64,000 bases of DNA from CAZSAK01 sp964605155. GTDB lineage: Bacteria; Pseudomonadota; Gammaproteobacteria; SZUA-140. The notes beneath the pieces are model-generated. The model made no database searches. It saw only the letters and a list, made by a program, of their open reading frames with translations, and was not told the DNA's origin. Below are positions 36,680-45,667 of this stretch, piece after piece. The first letter of the stretch is position 1. Each line of letters starts with the position of its first letter. Both the position numbers and the translations under genes were made by a program. Where the stretch lies: positions 1 through 64,000 of the forward strand of contig CAZSAK010000010.1 in assembly GCA_964605155.1 (NCBI GenBank). The letters are read 5' to 3'.

Positions 36680-37447
36680 ATGAAGCTGCGTTTTGCGTCC
36701 ATCGGCAGCGGTAGTCAGGGAAATGCCACGCTGGTGGAAAAGGATCGGACCTCCCTGTTGATCGACTGCGGCTTTTCATTGACGCAGACCCGGCACAGGC
36801 TGGAACGTCTTGGCAGGTCGCTATCTGACCTGAGCGGCATATTAATTACCCATGAACACGGAGATCATGTTCGCGGTGTAACCAGACTCGCGGCAAAATG
36901 CGATATCCCGGTATGGATGTCGCCAGGAACTGCGGCGCAGATCGATGTTACGGGTATCCGTCGACTGCAACTGTTCAATTGTCACGATTCCTTTATAATT
37001 AACGATATTCAGGTGTATCCCTATCCTGTACCCCATGATGCACGGGAACCGTGTCAGTATGTGTTTACGGACGGCAACGTCCGCTTCGGGCTGTTGACCG
37101 ATACCGGCAGTTCAACCCCGTATATCAGGGGCATGTTAAGCGGATGCGACGCCCTGATGCTTGAATGCAATCATGACAGCGGAATGCTGGCACGCAGCAG
37201 CTATCCGTCGGCCTTGAAGGCGCGTATCGGCGGGCGGCTCGGCCATCTCAGCAATACGCAATCCATGGCCTTGTTGGCAAGTCTCGAATGTTCCAGCATG
37301 CAGCATATTGTGGCTGCGCACCTGAGCCAAAAGAACAATACGCCGAGCCTAGCGCAACTGGCGCTGAGCAAGGCGCTGGGATGCGCGCCCGACTGGATCG
37401 GTGTGGCTGAACAGGAAGCGGGTCTGTCATGGCGCGAGATCATGTAA
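36680..37447 (+). CDS. Metallo-beta-lactamase fold hydrolase (YycJ/WalJ-like)
   Basis: Cytoplasmic metallo-hydrolase of 255 residues. The N-terminal SIGSGSQGNATLVE, the metal motif THEHGDHVRG near residues 58-67 and later DTGSS and HLSQKNNT motifs match the YycJ/WalJ group, thought to be double-strand DNA exonucleases related to DNA repair or cell-wall control. The exact substrate is not set by sequence. It lies 3 bases after the lipoprotein gene and 42 before purC, so all are probably in the dapA transcript. Confidence 0.85.
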   Translation: MKLRFASIGSGSQGNATLVEKDRTSLLIDCGFSLTQTRHRLERLGRSLSDLSGILITHEHGDHVRGVTRLAAKCDIPVWMSPGTAAQIDVTGIRRLQLFNCHDSFIINDIQVYPYPVPHDAREPCQYVFTDGNVRFGLLTDTGSSTPYIRGMLSGCDALMLECNHDSGMLARSSYPSALKARIGGRLGHLSNTQSMALLASLECSSMQHIVAAHLSQKNNTPSLAQLALSKALGCAPDWIGVAEQEAGLSWREIM

Positions 37448-37489
37448 TGGTTCTGTTTTATAACAGCGGAAAATCTATGAGGACTTACC

Positions 37490-38203
37490 ATGCAAGTTGA
37501 TACCGAACTTTATTCTGGCAAGGCCAAATCGGTTTTTACCACAGACGACCCTGACCGCCTGATTCTCAGGTTTCGCGATGATACCTCGGCCTTCGACGGC
37601 GAGAAGGTCGAGAAGCTGGCGCGTAAGGGGATCGTCAATAACAAGTTCAATGCCTATATCATGGAACAGCTGGAGAAGGCGGGGATCCCCACACATATGG
37701 ATCGCCTGCTGACGGACAACGAAACCCTGGTCAAAAGGCTCACCATGATTCCGGTTGAATGCGTGGTGAGAAACATCTCCGCCGGCAGTATCTGTAAACG
37801 TCTCGGGGTTGAAGAGGGACTTGAATTGAATCCACCCACATTCGAGTTCTTTCTTAAAAACGACGCGCTGCATGATCCGATGATCAATGAATATCACATC
37901 CGTTCATTTGGTTGGGCGAAGGATGTGGAAGTCGCCGAGATGAAACGACTAACATTCATGGTGAATGATGTTCTCAGGAAACTGTTTCTGGATGCGGGCA
38001 TGTTGCTGGTCGACTACAAGCTGGAGTTCGGCAGATATCATGACAAGATTGTACTGGGTGATGAATTCACGCCGGATGGGTGCCGTCTGTGGGATGCGGA
38101 AACACGAAAAAAACTCGATAAGGACCGGTTTCGGCAGGGTATGGGTGACGTAGTGGAGGCCTATGAAGAAGTTGCTCAGCGCCTGGGGGTGTTAATTGAC
38201 TAG
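37490..38203 (+). CDS. purC: Phosphoribosylaminoimidazole-succinocarboxamide synthase
   Basis: Purine pathway enzyme joining aspartate to CAIR to form SAICAR, using ATP. The 237 residues equal the E. coli length. Motifs include LYSGKAKSVFTTDDPDRLIL near the start (ATP site), the VECVVRNISAGSICKR signature near residue 86-100, and VLGDEFTPDGCRLWD in the C-terminal part. GAGGACTTACC precedes the ATG. purL follows 75 bases later, grouping two purine steps together. Confidence 0.97.
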   Translation: MQVDTELYSGKAKSVFTTDDPDRLILRFRDDTSAFDGEKVEKLARKGIVNNKFNAYIMEQLEKAGIPTHMDRLLTDNETLVKRLTMIPVECVVRNISAGSICKRLGVEEGLELNPPTFEFFLKNDALHDPMINEYHIRSFGWAKDVEVAEMKRLTFMVNDVLRKLFLDAGMLLVDYKLEFGRYHDKIVLGDEFTPDGCRLWDAETRKKLDKDRFRQGMGDVVEAYEEVAQRLGVLID

Positions 38204-38278
38204 TATCAGCGGAGATTTACCGGATGGCCGCACGGCTATGTTCGTGTTCGCTGACTTTATATAAGCGGTTTTGAATCC

Positions 38279-41200
38279 ATGCTTCAACTGCTCGGCGGTT
38301 CCGCTCTATCCCCGTTTCGTCGGCATAAACTGATCAAGGAACTGCGCGAGATAATTCCGGCATTGGCGGATACCGATGCCCGCTATATCCATTTCGTAGA
38401 CCTTGAATCCCCCTTGATGGCCGGGCAACAACAATTGCTCGACAGGCTGCTTCAATACGGTCCCTCTCAGGAAGATGTCTTGTCCAACGGTGAGTTGTTC
38501 CTGGTAACGCCCCGGCAGGGTACCATTTCACCCTGGTCAAGCAAGGCTACGGATATCGCCCATCGCTGCGGTCTCGATACCGTGCGACGCATCGAACGAG
38601 GCACCGTCTTCTATCTGTTGAAGTCGAACGGCGGGATGCTCACTCAAGGGGAAATAACCAGAGCATTGCCACTGCTGCATGATCGCATGACGGAAAGCGT
38701 GTTCTTCGCCATGGAGGAGGCCGAGGGCCTGTTCCGGCAGGAAGATCCCGCCCCCCTGTCGACCGTTGACGTGATCGGTGGCGGTAGGGCGGCTTTGTTG
38801 AATGCTGACCGTGAACTCGGTCTCGCGCTGAGCGAAGATGAACTTGATTATGTGGTGGAGAGCTTCACTTCTCTGGGGCGAAATCCCACCGATGTCGAAT
38901 TGATGATGTTTGCCCAGGTGAATTCCGAGCATTGCCGCCACAAGATATTCAACGCCAACTGGGTGATTGACGGCGCCCCGCGGGACAGCAGCCTGTTTGA
39001 CATGATCCGGGAGACGTCATCCCACTCGCCGCTGGGTATCCTTTCGGCCTATCACGATAACGCGGCAGTCCTGCAGGGATTCGAGGCAACGCGCTTTTTT
39101 CCTGATCCTGATACACGCGAATACCGCCGATTTACCGAACAGGCGCACATCAACATCAAGGTGGAGACGCACAACCATCCGACCGCCATCGCTCCATTTC
39201 CCGGTGCCGCTACCGGTTCGGGCGGTGAGATTCGTGACGAAGCGGCCACCGGCCGTGGTGCAAAACCCAAGGCGGGACTGGCCGGTTTTTCAGTATCCAA
39301 CCTCAGGTTGCCCGAGGCAATCCAGCCGTGGGAGGTCGATTACGGTAAACCGGGGCGTATCGCATCGGCCCTTACGATTATGCTGGAAGGTCCCATCGGT
39401 GCCGCGGCGTTTAATAATGAATTTGGCCGGCCGAATATCTACGGATATTTTCGCACCTTTGAGGCCATGTTGCCGGGACCCGGCGGTGACCAGTTGCGCG
39501 GTTACCATAAACCCATCATGATCGCCGGCGGACTGGGCGCCATTCGCCCGCGTCATGTCCAAAAGGATTCCATCGCGTCTCGCTCGCAACTCGTCGTGCT
39601 GGGAGGTCCCGCCATGCTGATCGGCCTCGGTGGTGGCGCAGCGTCATCCATGGCCAGCGGCGCCAGTACCGAGACACTCGAATTTGCATCGGTGCAACGC
39701 GGTAATCCCGAGATCCAGCGCCGCTGCCAGGAGGTGATCGACCGATGCTGGCAGCTGGGCGAAGATAATCCCATCATCGCCATCCATGACGTGGGGGCGG
39801 GCGGTCTTTCCAATGCCATGCCGGAACTGGTTCATGACAGTGAACGCGGGGCAAGCATCGAGCTGCGTACTATCCCCAATGACGATACGGGCATGTCCCC
39901 CCTGCAGATATGGTGTAACGAGGCACAAGAACGCTTTGTGTTGGCTATATCATCACAACAGCTGCCCCTGTTCACGGCGATTTGCGAGCGCGAACGGTGC
40001 CCCTATGCGGTTGTGGGTGAGGCGACTGAGGCAACACAACTGGTAGTCGGTGACGGATATTTCGATAATTTACCCATCGATCTGCCCATGCCGTTACTGT
40101 TCGGCAAGCCGCCGAAGATGTTACGGGACGTGGCCCACCATCCGTATCACAAACAGGAACTGGATCTATCGCAGGCCGACCTGCATGAGGCGGCGCTGCG
40201 GATCCTGCATCTGCCGGCGGTTGCTGACAAGTCATTTCTGATCACGATCGGAGATCGCAGCGTCGGCGGGTTGGTATCGCGCGACCAGATGGTAGGGCCC
40301 TGGCAGGTACCGGTTGCGGATGTGGCGGTGACGCTGGCTGATTATACGGGCGATACCGGCGAGGCCCTGGCGATGGGTGAGCGTTCACCGGTCGGGATTT
40401 TACATCCTGCCGCATCGGGACGCCTGGCCATCGGTGAGGCATTGACCAATATCGCGGCAAGCCGAATAAACGCACTGGGCGATGTGAAGTTGTCCGCCAA
40501 CTGGATGGCGGCTGCAGGCCATGCAGGGGATGACGCCTCGTTGTTTACCACGGTCCAGGCGGTTACGGAACTGTGCAAGGTGCTGGGGATCGCCATTCCC
40601 GTCGGCAAGGATTCCCTTTCCATGAAAACGGTTTGGCAGGAAGACAACGGCCGGCAACGTGAAATGACCGCGCCACTTTCCCTGATCATCAGCGCCTTTG
40701 CACCTGTTATCGATGCGGGTAGGACGTTGACGCCGCAACTTCGTATCGACCAGGGTGACAGCGATCTCATCCTGATCGACCTGGGCAAGGGCCAACATCG
40801 CCTGGGCGGTTCGGCTCTGGCGCAGGTCTTCAGCCAGATCGGCCATCATCCACCGGACCTGGATGACCCGGAGTCACTCATGGCCTTTTTTAATGTCATC
40901 CAGGAACTCAATAAAGCGGGACAGATACTCGCTTATCATGACCGCGCGGACGGGGGATTGTTTACTACGGTTTGCGAGATGTGCTTTGCCGGTCATTGCG
41001 GTGTAAACGTGAAGCTGGATGACCTCGGCGACGATCTCCATGCCGCGTTGTTTTGCGAGGAACTGGGCGTGGTTATACAGGTGCGGCACAGTGATACCGA
41101 CAGTGTAATCGAATTGCTGCATGACGCCGGTCTGGCTCACCACAGCCATGTGATCGGGGAATTGAATGACAAGGATGTGGTCGTCTTCACCTATGGGCAT

Positions 41201-42178
41201 CAGCAGGTACTGGCGGACAGCCGTGTGAATTTTCAACGTGCCTGGTCCGAAACCACCTGGCGCCTGCAGTCAATGCGTGACAATTCTCAATGTGCATGGC
41301 AGGAGTACGACAGGATCGCCGATAAGGATGACCCCGGCCTTAATATAAGCCTGAGCTTCGATACGGATGAAGATATTACCGCGCCCTATATCAACACCGG
41401 TGCCCGGCCCCGAATCGCCATCCTCAGGGAACAGGGCGTCAACGGACAGGTGGAAATGGCCGCCGCCTTCGACCGGGCCGGGTTCAGCTGTGTGGACGTG
41501 CACATGAGCGAAATCGTCAGCGGCGGGATATCGTTGTCTACTTTCAAGGGCATCGCCGCCTGTGGAGGGTTTTCCTACGGCGATGTGCTGGGCGCGGGCG
41601 AGGGCTGGGCCAAATCGATACTGTTCAACAGCCGTGCGTATGATGAATTCGCTGCCTTTTTTGCCCGGCAGGACAGTTTTGGTCTGGGTGTGTGTAACGG
41701 CTGTCAGATGATGTCGAATCTCCATGAACTGATACCCGGCGCCGAGTTATGGCCACACTTCGTCCGCAACACATCGGAACAATTCGAGGCGCGTTTTGTG
41801 CTGGTCGAGATTCTGCCATCACCATCGCTTTTTTTAGACGGCATGGCCGGGTCGTGCCTGGCGATCACGGTGGCACACGGTGAGGGGCGGGCGGAACTGC
41901 GCGAAGATAACAACTTGGCCCAACTGGAAGAGGCGGGCATCGTCGCGATGCGCTATGTGGACAATTACGGCCGGCCGACGATGACCTATCCCGCCAATCC
42001 CAATGGATCCATCGACGGGCTCACGGGACTGACCACCACGGACGGCCGTTTTACCATCATGATGCCGCATCCGGAACGGGTATTCAGGACACTTCAGAAT
42101 TCCTGGTATCCTGACGGATGGAACAAATACAGTCCCTGGATGCGCCTGTTTCGAAATGCTCTCAAGTGGTTGCAATAG
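38279..42178 (+). CDS. purL: Phosphoribosylformylglycinamidine synthase, large fused form
   Basis: Makes FGAM from FGAR, ATP and glutamine. At 1299 residues it is the one-chain type of gammaproteobacteria. The N-terminal PurS-like domain is followed by duplicated FGAM-synthase halves with NSEHCRHKIFN, KVETHNHPTAIAPFPGAATG, the ATP-binding VGAGGLSNAMPEL stretch, and KDSLSMKTVW. The C-terminal class I glutaminase has nucleophile Cys1139 (GVCNGCQMM) and His1264/Glu1266 in MPHPERVFR. No frameshift is seen over its 3.9 kb. Confidence 0.98.
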   Translation: MLQLLGGSALSPFRRHKLIKELREIIPALADTDARYIHFVDLESPLMAGQQQLLDRLLQYGPSQEDVLSNGELFLVTPRQGTISPWSSKATDIAHRCGLDTVRRIERGTVFYLLKSNGGMLTQGEITRALPLLHDRMTESVFFAMEEAEGLFRQEDPAPLSTVDVIGGGRAALLNADRELGLALSEDELDYVVESFTSLGRNPTDVELMMFAQVNSEHCRHKIFNANWVIDGAPRDSSLFDMIRETSSHSPLGILSAYHDNAAVLQGFEATRFFPDPDTREYRRFTEQAHINIKVETHNHPTAIAPFPGAATGSGGEIRDEAATGRGAKPKAGLAGFSVSNLRLPEAIQPWEVDYGKPGRIASALTIMLEGPIGAAAFNNEFGRPNIYGYFRTFEAMLPGPGGDQLRGYHKPIMIAGGLGAIRPRHVQKDSIASRSQLVVLGGPAMLIGLGGGAASSMASGASTETLEFASVQRGNPEIQRRCQEVIDRCWQLGEDNPIIAIHDVGAGGLSNAMPELVHDSERGASIELRTIPNDDTGMSPLQIWCNEAQERFVLAISSQQLPLFTAICERERCPYAVVGEATEATQLVVGDGYFDNLPIDLPMPLLFGKPPKMLRDVAHHPYHKQELDLSQADLHEAALRILHLPAVADKSFLITIGDRSVGGLVSRDQMVGPWQVPVADVAVTLADYTGDTGEALAMGERSPVGILHPAASGRLAIGEALTNIAASRINALGDVKLSANWMAAAGHAGDDASLFTTVQAVTELCKVLGIAIPVGKDSLSMKTVWQEDNGRQREMTAPLSLIISAFAPVIDAGRTLTPQLRIDQGDSDLILIDLGKGQHRLGGSALAQVFSQIGHHPPDLDDPESLMAFFNVIQELNKAGQILAYHDRADGGLFTTVCEMCFAGHCGVNVKLDDLGDDLHAALFCEELGVVIQVRHSDTDSVIELLHDAGLAHHSHVIGELNDKDVVVFTYGHQQVLADSRVNFQRAWSETTWRLQSMRDNSQCAWQEYDRIADKDDPGLNISLSFDTDEDITAPYINTGARPRIAILREQGVNGQVEMAAAFDRAGFSCVDVHMSEIVSGGISLSTFKGIAACGGFSYGDVLGAGEGWAKSILFNSRAYDEFAAFFARQDSFGLGVCNGCQMMSNLHELIPGAELWPHFVRNTSEQFEARFVLVEILPSPSLFLDGMAGSCLAITVAHGEGRAELREDNNLAQLEEAGIVAMRYVDNYGRPTMTYPANPNGSIDGLTGLTTTDGRFTIMMPHPERVFRTLQNSWYPDGWNKYSPWMRLFRNALKWLQ

Positions 42179-42206
42179 GGTTTGAAACCCATATATCTCA
42201 TTATAT

Positions 42207-43163
42207 ATGAACCCGTTAAAACGTTATTCCATCCAAGCCGTCATTATTTTACTGCCGCTGGCTGCTGCAGCTTTGCTCGCATGGTGGGGCGCATCCTATC
42301 AGTCCGCCCTGATCCGGTCCCATAAATTGAACGTGATCTCGGTGCACAGTAGTGCCGAGATGAAGACAAAATTCGAGCGCCTGGGGCTGTCATGGCCGCC
42401 GGAACCCGGGCCAACCGTCCCCCGTTTTACGATCAGATCCCTGCCCGGCGATCTGGACGATGTCATGGATCTGGAATTACGGAAATCATTGTTTATCCGT
42501 GCGCTGTTACCGAGCATCCTGGCCGAAAACCAGCGCATCCGTGATATACGCAACAAGGTTGTGTCTTTTTTGAAAACCGGCCTGTCTACCACCGGGTCGC
42601 CCGCCTGGCACTGGTTACAGGGCGTTATGGAGACCTATCGGGTCAAGGGTGACATCAGGCAGCCAAGCGTCCAGCGGCAGTTGCTTCGTCGTTTGGATAT
42701 TATACCGCCATCCCTGGTACTGGCGCAGGCGGCGAACGAGAGTGGATGGGGCACATCCAGATTCGCGGTCCAAGGTAATAATCTTTTCGGTATCTGGACC
42801 TACGAGTACGACAGAGGGTTGATACCGACGGCACGTGCCGAGGATATGGAACATGCGGTGAGGAGATATCCGAATATAAGGGCTTCTGTCAGGGCCTACC
42901 TCTATACGCTCAATATCGGCGGTTCCTATAGACAGATGCGCATCCTTCGTGAACGCATGCGACAAAGCGGACAACCGCTTGATGCCCATGGATTGGTCGA
43001 CGGGCTGGTGCGATATTCACAGCGCGGTGTGGATTATGTGGATGATATCCGCAACATTATCGAAAGGAATCAACTGCAGCTGCTGGATAATGTGGAGCTG
43101 TATCCGGTCGCGGTGGAACTGGTCATGAAGCTGCCGGTCATGAGCGAATCCAAAGATGGCTGA
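42207..43163 (+). CDS. Bax-like N-acetylglucosaminidase-domain protein
   Basis: A 318-residue envelope protein. One N-terminal membrane segment (about 10-28) is followed by a periplasmic domain with the glucosaminidase/lysozyme motif LVLAQAANESGWGTSRFA, where Glu178 would be the catalytic acid, then NNLFGIWTY and a SVRAYLYTLN helix. The plan matches E. coli Bax. It probably cleaves peptidoglycan glycan strands; this is inferred. It starts 28 bases after purL and its 3' end overlaps the convergent deacetylase gene by 26 bases. Confidence 0.85.
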   Translation: MNPLKRYSIQAVIILLPLAAAALLAWWGASYQSALIRSHKLNVISVHSSAEMKTKFERLGLSWPPEPGPTVPRFTIRSLPGDLDDVMDLELRKSLFIRALLPSILAENQRIRDIRNKVVSFLKTGLSTTGSPAWHWLQGVMETYRVKGDIRQPSVQRQLLRRLDIIPPSLVLAQAANESGWGTSRFAVQGNNLFGIWTYEYDRGLIPTARAEDMEHAVRRYPNIRASVRAYLYTLNIGGSYRQMRILRERMRQSGQPLDAHGLVDGLVRYSQRGVDYVDDIRNIIERNQLQLLDNVELYPVAVELVMKLPVMSESKDG

Positions 43164-44205
43164 ACCAGTAAAATCGGCCTGAATCCTCCGCGGGCGCCGT
43201 ACAATTATAACGGCTGCGTCCGACCGGCAATGGTCGCTGGGCCCGTACACTGAAGCGTTCCTTATCCAGCCAGGTAACCTCCACTTCGCCCTGACCGCTG
43301 ATGTAGCAGACCAGCTGATCCTGGCGGGCATCCGAAGAGGCCAGTGTAACGGTCATCAGCGGTTGCCATACATCTCCCTGCAACTGCGGGTCCCAGGGGG
43401 TGACCTCGGTCACCGGCAGCGGCAAGCTTAAGGCCTTGGTTTTGAATTCCCTGATCTGTGCGAATGCCTCGGCCATGGGATAACGCGGCAGGATACGCGG
43501 GTCTGAATAGGGGCCGATCGCGCCCGATTGTTGTCCGAACCCTGTATAACCCAGGTCTGCGACGATCGTGGCTAGCGATTTGTTGTATTCCCCATAGGGA
43601 TAGGCAAACAATGGCAGTGCATTACCCAGTTCACCCTCGAGGCGGGCCTGGGCGTGTTTGATATCGGCGGTCACGCGCCGCTTCCACTGCCGCAGGGATT
43701 CATCCGGGTGCATCCTGATCAGATGCTCGTGTGTGGCCGAGTGATTGGCGAATGTGGCGCCGTGTTGCTGCATCTCCCGCATCTGCTCCCAAGTCATATA
43801 GGCCGGCAGTTGCTGGTCGACGGCGTCGGTGGAGACAAATACCGTGAATGGCCAGTTTCTCGACTTTAACAGGGGAAAGGCGCGGCTATAGACAGAGACA
43901 TAGGCATCGTCGATGGTGATCGAGATGGTCTTGTCCGGTATCATCCGGCCGTGGCGTACCTGCTCGACAATCCTATCAAGGGGCCAGACATTGAACCCTT
44001 CCTGCCCGAGCCACTCGATATGACGTTTGAACTGGTCGATGGTGACATTCGTGGTGGGAACATCGGGCTCACCAAAGTGATGGTACATGAAAACTACCGC
44101 ATGGCTGGCGGGGGCATGACGATCAGCGGCAAGACATGGTGTATTAACCGACGCAAACAGGCTCACTGTCAGCAAACACATACGCGTCATAAAGTTGGCT
44201 TTCAT
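43138..44205 (-). CDS. Secreted polysaccharide deacetylase
   Basis: The family removes acetyl groups from chitin, peptidoglycan or surface glycans. I chose the ATG at 44205, which gives a signal peptide (residues 1-27, ending PCLAA); a TTG at 44247 would add 14 residues that spoil it. The NodB domain shows VVFMYHHFGEP, TIDD (catalytic Asp pair) in ITIDDAYVSV, and HSATHEHL for the metal. A C-terminal extension of about 90 residues (from PVTEVTPWDP) forms an extra beta-rich domain, a plan seen in exopolysaccharide-modifying members. It converges on the Bax-like gene. Confidence 0.85.
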   Translation of the reverse strand: MKANFMTRMCLLTVSLFASVNTPCLAADRHAPASHAVVFMYHHFGEPDVPTTNVTIDQFKRHIEWLGQEGFNVWPLDRIVEQVRHGRMIPDKTISITIDDAYVSVYSRAFPLLKSRNWPFTVFVSTDAVDQQLPAYMTWEQMREMQQHGATFANHSATHEHLIRMHPDESLRQWKRRVTADIKHAQARLEGELGNALPLFAYPYGEYNKSLATIVADLGYTGFGQQSGAIGPYSDPRILPRYPMAEAFAQIREFKTKALSLPLPVTEVTPWDPQLQGDVWQPLMTVTLASSDARQDQLVCYISGQGEVEVTWLDKERFSVRAQRPLPVGRSRYNCTAPAEDSGRFYWFSHLWIRS

Positions 44206-44293
44206 CGCGTTTTGAACATCGAGATGTGATTCTTCAGCGTATTGCAATATAAGGTCAACAAGATTTCAATCGAAAATCTTTTTGAGGCTATTT

Positions 44294-44333
44294 ATGATAT
44301 CTTTTTATTTCATAGAGATATATCAAATATCAT
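44294..44333. repeat. Inverted repeat upstream of the sRNA promoter
   Basis: ATGATAT (44294-44300) and ATATCAT (44327-44333) form a dyad separated by 26 bases. The right arm abuts the -35 box of the promoter at 44333. It could be an activator site, but the region is very AT-rich, so chance symmetry is possible. Confidence 0.35.
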
Positions 44334-44361
44334 TGACTCATATTTATATAAGCGTTATAAA
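44333..44361 (+). promoter_or_regulatory. Sigma70-type promoter of a candidate sRNA
   Basis: TTGACT (44333-44338), five of six -35 matches, lies exactly 17 bases before TATAAA (44356-44361), five of six -10 matches. No protein gene fits directly downstream; instead an intrinsic terminator lies about 90-130 bases away, which defines a short transcript beginning near 44368. Confidence 0.7.
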
Positions 44362-44367
44362 TATCCG

Positions 44368-44493
44368 CCAGCTCATAGTTTTTTTACATGGAAGATAAAT
44401 AAATCAACGGATGGGGGAGCTGCACTTGCGCATGGAATGCCCGCTATTAAAATAAGGGGTGGGTGTGAAAGGGATATTCACCCCTTTATTTTT
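44368..44493 (+). ncRNA. Candidate CsrA/RsmA-binding small RNA
   Basis: A predicted transcript of about 126 bases, bounded by a promoter and a terminator. It contains five GGA motifs: 44390-44392 (in TTTACATGGAAGAT), 44409-44411 (CAACGGATGG), 44416-44418, 44434-44436 and 44472-44474 (AAAGGGATATT). The fourth is the exact three-base loop of a hairpin GCAT-GGA-ATGC, and the fifth lies in the terminator loop. CAGCTC (44369-44374) pairs with GAGCTG (44417-44422). Several GGA sites resemble the CsrA consensus with ACA-GGA-UG. This is the design of RsmY/RsmZ/CsrB RNAs that sequester CsrA. The paired GacA-type upstream box (TGTAAG..CTTACA) was not found. Confidence 0.55.
44449..44493 (+). terminator. 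Intrinsic terminator of the candidate sRNA
   Basis: AAAATAAGGGGTG pairs with CACCCCTTTATTTT (one bulged base) around a loop containing AAGGGAT, and ends in TTTTT. The A-tract also makes it able to stop transcription on the opposite strand. It lies in a divergent gap, where no protein-coding transcript needs ending, which supports an independent small RNA. Confidence 0.75.
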
Positions 44494-44570
44494 CCTTAAA
44501 CATTAAGACAAATCATTCATCATATCCGGCAGACATCATAGCTGCTGCTATTCCATATCGAGGTAATCTA

Positions 44571-45257
44571 ATGAGATTTAAATTATTATTGATGTTCACA
44601 GGTATATTGTTCGCTTCCGCGGTGAACGCTGCAGAGAATGCGCAAACCATGGAACAGAAATTCAGCTATGCCGTCGGGTTCCAATTTGCCCAGGACCTGA
44701 AACAAAAGGGTATCGAGGTTGATCCAGAACAGGTGGTCCAGGCAGTGAGTGATGTGCTGTCCGGTTCGCCTTTAAAGGTATCCATGGAAGATATGCAGGC
44801 GGCCTTCAACGCATACCGGGAGAAGCAAAGGCAGCAACTCGAGGCGCTTGCCCAGAAAAATAGGCAGGTGGGTATGGAATTTCTCGCCAAGAATAAGAAG
44901 GAAAAGGGTGTCAAAGAAACCTCGAGCGGCCTGCAGTACAAGATCATCAAGGAGGGGAACGGTAAAACTCCCGCGCCCGGTGATACCGTTACGGTCAATT
45001 ACCGTGGCACGTTGCTGAACGGCCAGGAATTCGACAGTTCCTACAAACGTGGCGAGCCCTCCACGTTTCCAGTAAGTGGCGTCATCAAAGGTTGGCAGGA
45101 GGCGCTGCCCATGATGAAGGAGGGAGCGAAATGGGAGATCTATGTACCTTCGGAGCTCGCCTATGGGCAAAGAGGCGTAGGTAACAATATCGGCCCCAAT
45201 GAGACCCTAATTTTTGATATCGAATTACTCAATATCAAGGAATCTGCCGCGAATTGA
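44571..45257 (+). CDS. FKBP-type peptidyl-prolyl isomerase (FkpA/Mip-like)
   Basis: Periplasmic folding factor that isomerises prolyl bonds. Signal peptide residues 1-20 (MRFKLLLMFTGILFASAVNA). An N-terminal dimerisation domain (FSYAVGFQFAQDLKQKG and a long helix through residue 115) leads to the FKBP domain with VTVNYRGTLLNGQEFDSSY, GVIKGWQEALPMMKEGAKW and the YGQRGVGNNIGPNETLIFDIEL end. Length 228 fits FkpA and Mip. It starts after the sRNA terminator with AGGTAATCTA as ribosome site. Confidence 0.92.
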   Translation: MRFKLLLMFTGILFASAVNAAENAQTMEQKFSYAVGFQFAQDLKQKGIEVDPEQVVQAVSDVLSGSPLKVSMEDMQAAFNAYREKQRQQLEALAQKNRQVGMEFLAKNKKEKGVKETSSGLQYKIIKEGNGKTPAPGDTVTVNYRGTLLNGQEFDSSYKRGEPSTFPVSGVIKGWQEALPMMKEGAKWEIYVPSELAYGQRGVGNNIGPNETLIFDIELLNIKESAAN

Positions 45258-45335
45258 TTAGCTTATCCTAACCAGCGTCATACAAGTCACGCTCAAGCAG
45301 GCCGAGTTGACGGATGTGATCTATCCAGTCAGGGC

Positions 45336-45388
45336 ATTATTTGTTTAACAATGTTATACATTATGCTATATTATGTATAACAAATAAT
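45336..45388. repeat. Nested inverted repeat, probable operator
   Basis: TGTTATACAT (45352-45361) and ATGTATAACA (45373-45382) are a perfect 10-bp dyad spaced by 11 bases. A second perfect pair ATTATTTGTT (45336-45345) / AACAAATAAT (45379-45388) shares the right arm. The right arm reads as one 16-base block whose mirror on the left is split by 10 extra bases. A possible -10 TATATT (45367-45372) lies inside, so a bound protein could block a promoter. Almost no G or C occurs in it. Confidence 0.6.
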
Positions 45389-45417
45389 TCACAATTACAG
45401 GATTATTCGTTAAATTA

Positions 45418-45618
45418 ATGATTTATTGTAATAATCAGATACGTTTGACGGAACGCGAAAGGGGCCAGCTGAGATGGTTGACCGGCACCGATGTCAGTCA
45501 TATCAAGACCCGGAAAGAGTTTGAAGGATTTATCGACGCCCAGTTGCGCCGCCAGCGATGTAATGGTCCGGGTGCCTGTCTGGCGCGGTGTTTGCTGGCC
45601 TCTTATCTATCTGGCTAA
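45418..45618 (+). CDS. Hypothetical protein, 66 residues
   Basis: I do not recognise this product. It starts MIYCNNQIRLTERERGQLRWL and continues with a charged helical stretch (HIKTRKEFEGFIDAQLRRQR) and a Cys-containing end (CNGPGACLARC). Codon use resembles neighbours after the first ten codons, and the region turns from AT-rich to normal GC near the start. An AGGA lies 15 bases upstream, a weak ribosome site. The large dyad at 45336-45388 stands directly before it, which is the best argument that it is a regulated gene. Confidence 0.45.
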   Translation: MIYCNNQIRLTERERGQLRWLTGTDVSHIKTRKEFEGFIDAQLRRQRCNGPGACLARCLLASYLSG

Positions 45619-45667
45619 TCGCGGCCCATATCGCCACAGGTCTGTATCGATAGCTGGTCGGTCCAGG

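Noticed and set aside
36374..36680. Short BamC as the product of a frameshift
   Set aside because: The next gene starts three bases after its stop, and no helix-grip coding remains in any frame.
44242..44499. 85-codon plus-strand frame in the sRNA gap
   Set aside because: Begins within the antisense start region of the deacetylase, has no ribosome site, and holds a consensus promoter and terminator. It could still be real, but the RNA explanation fits better.
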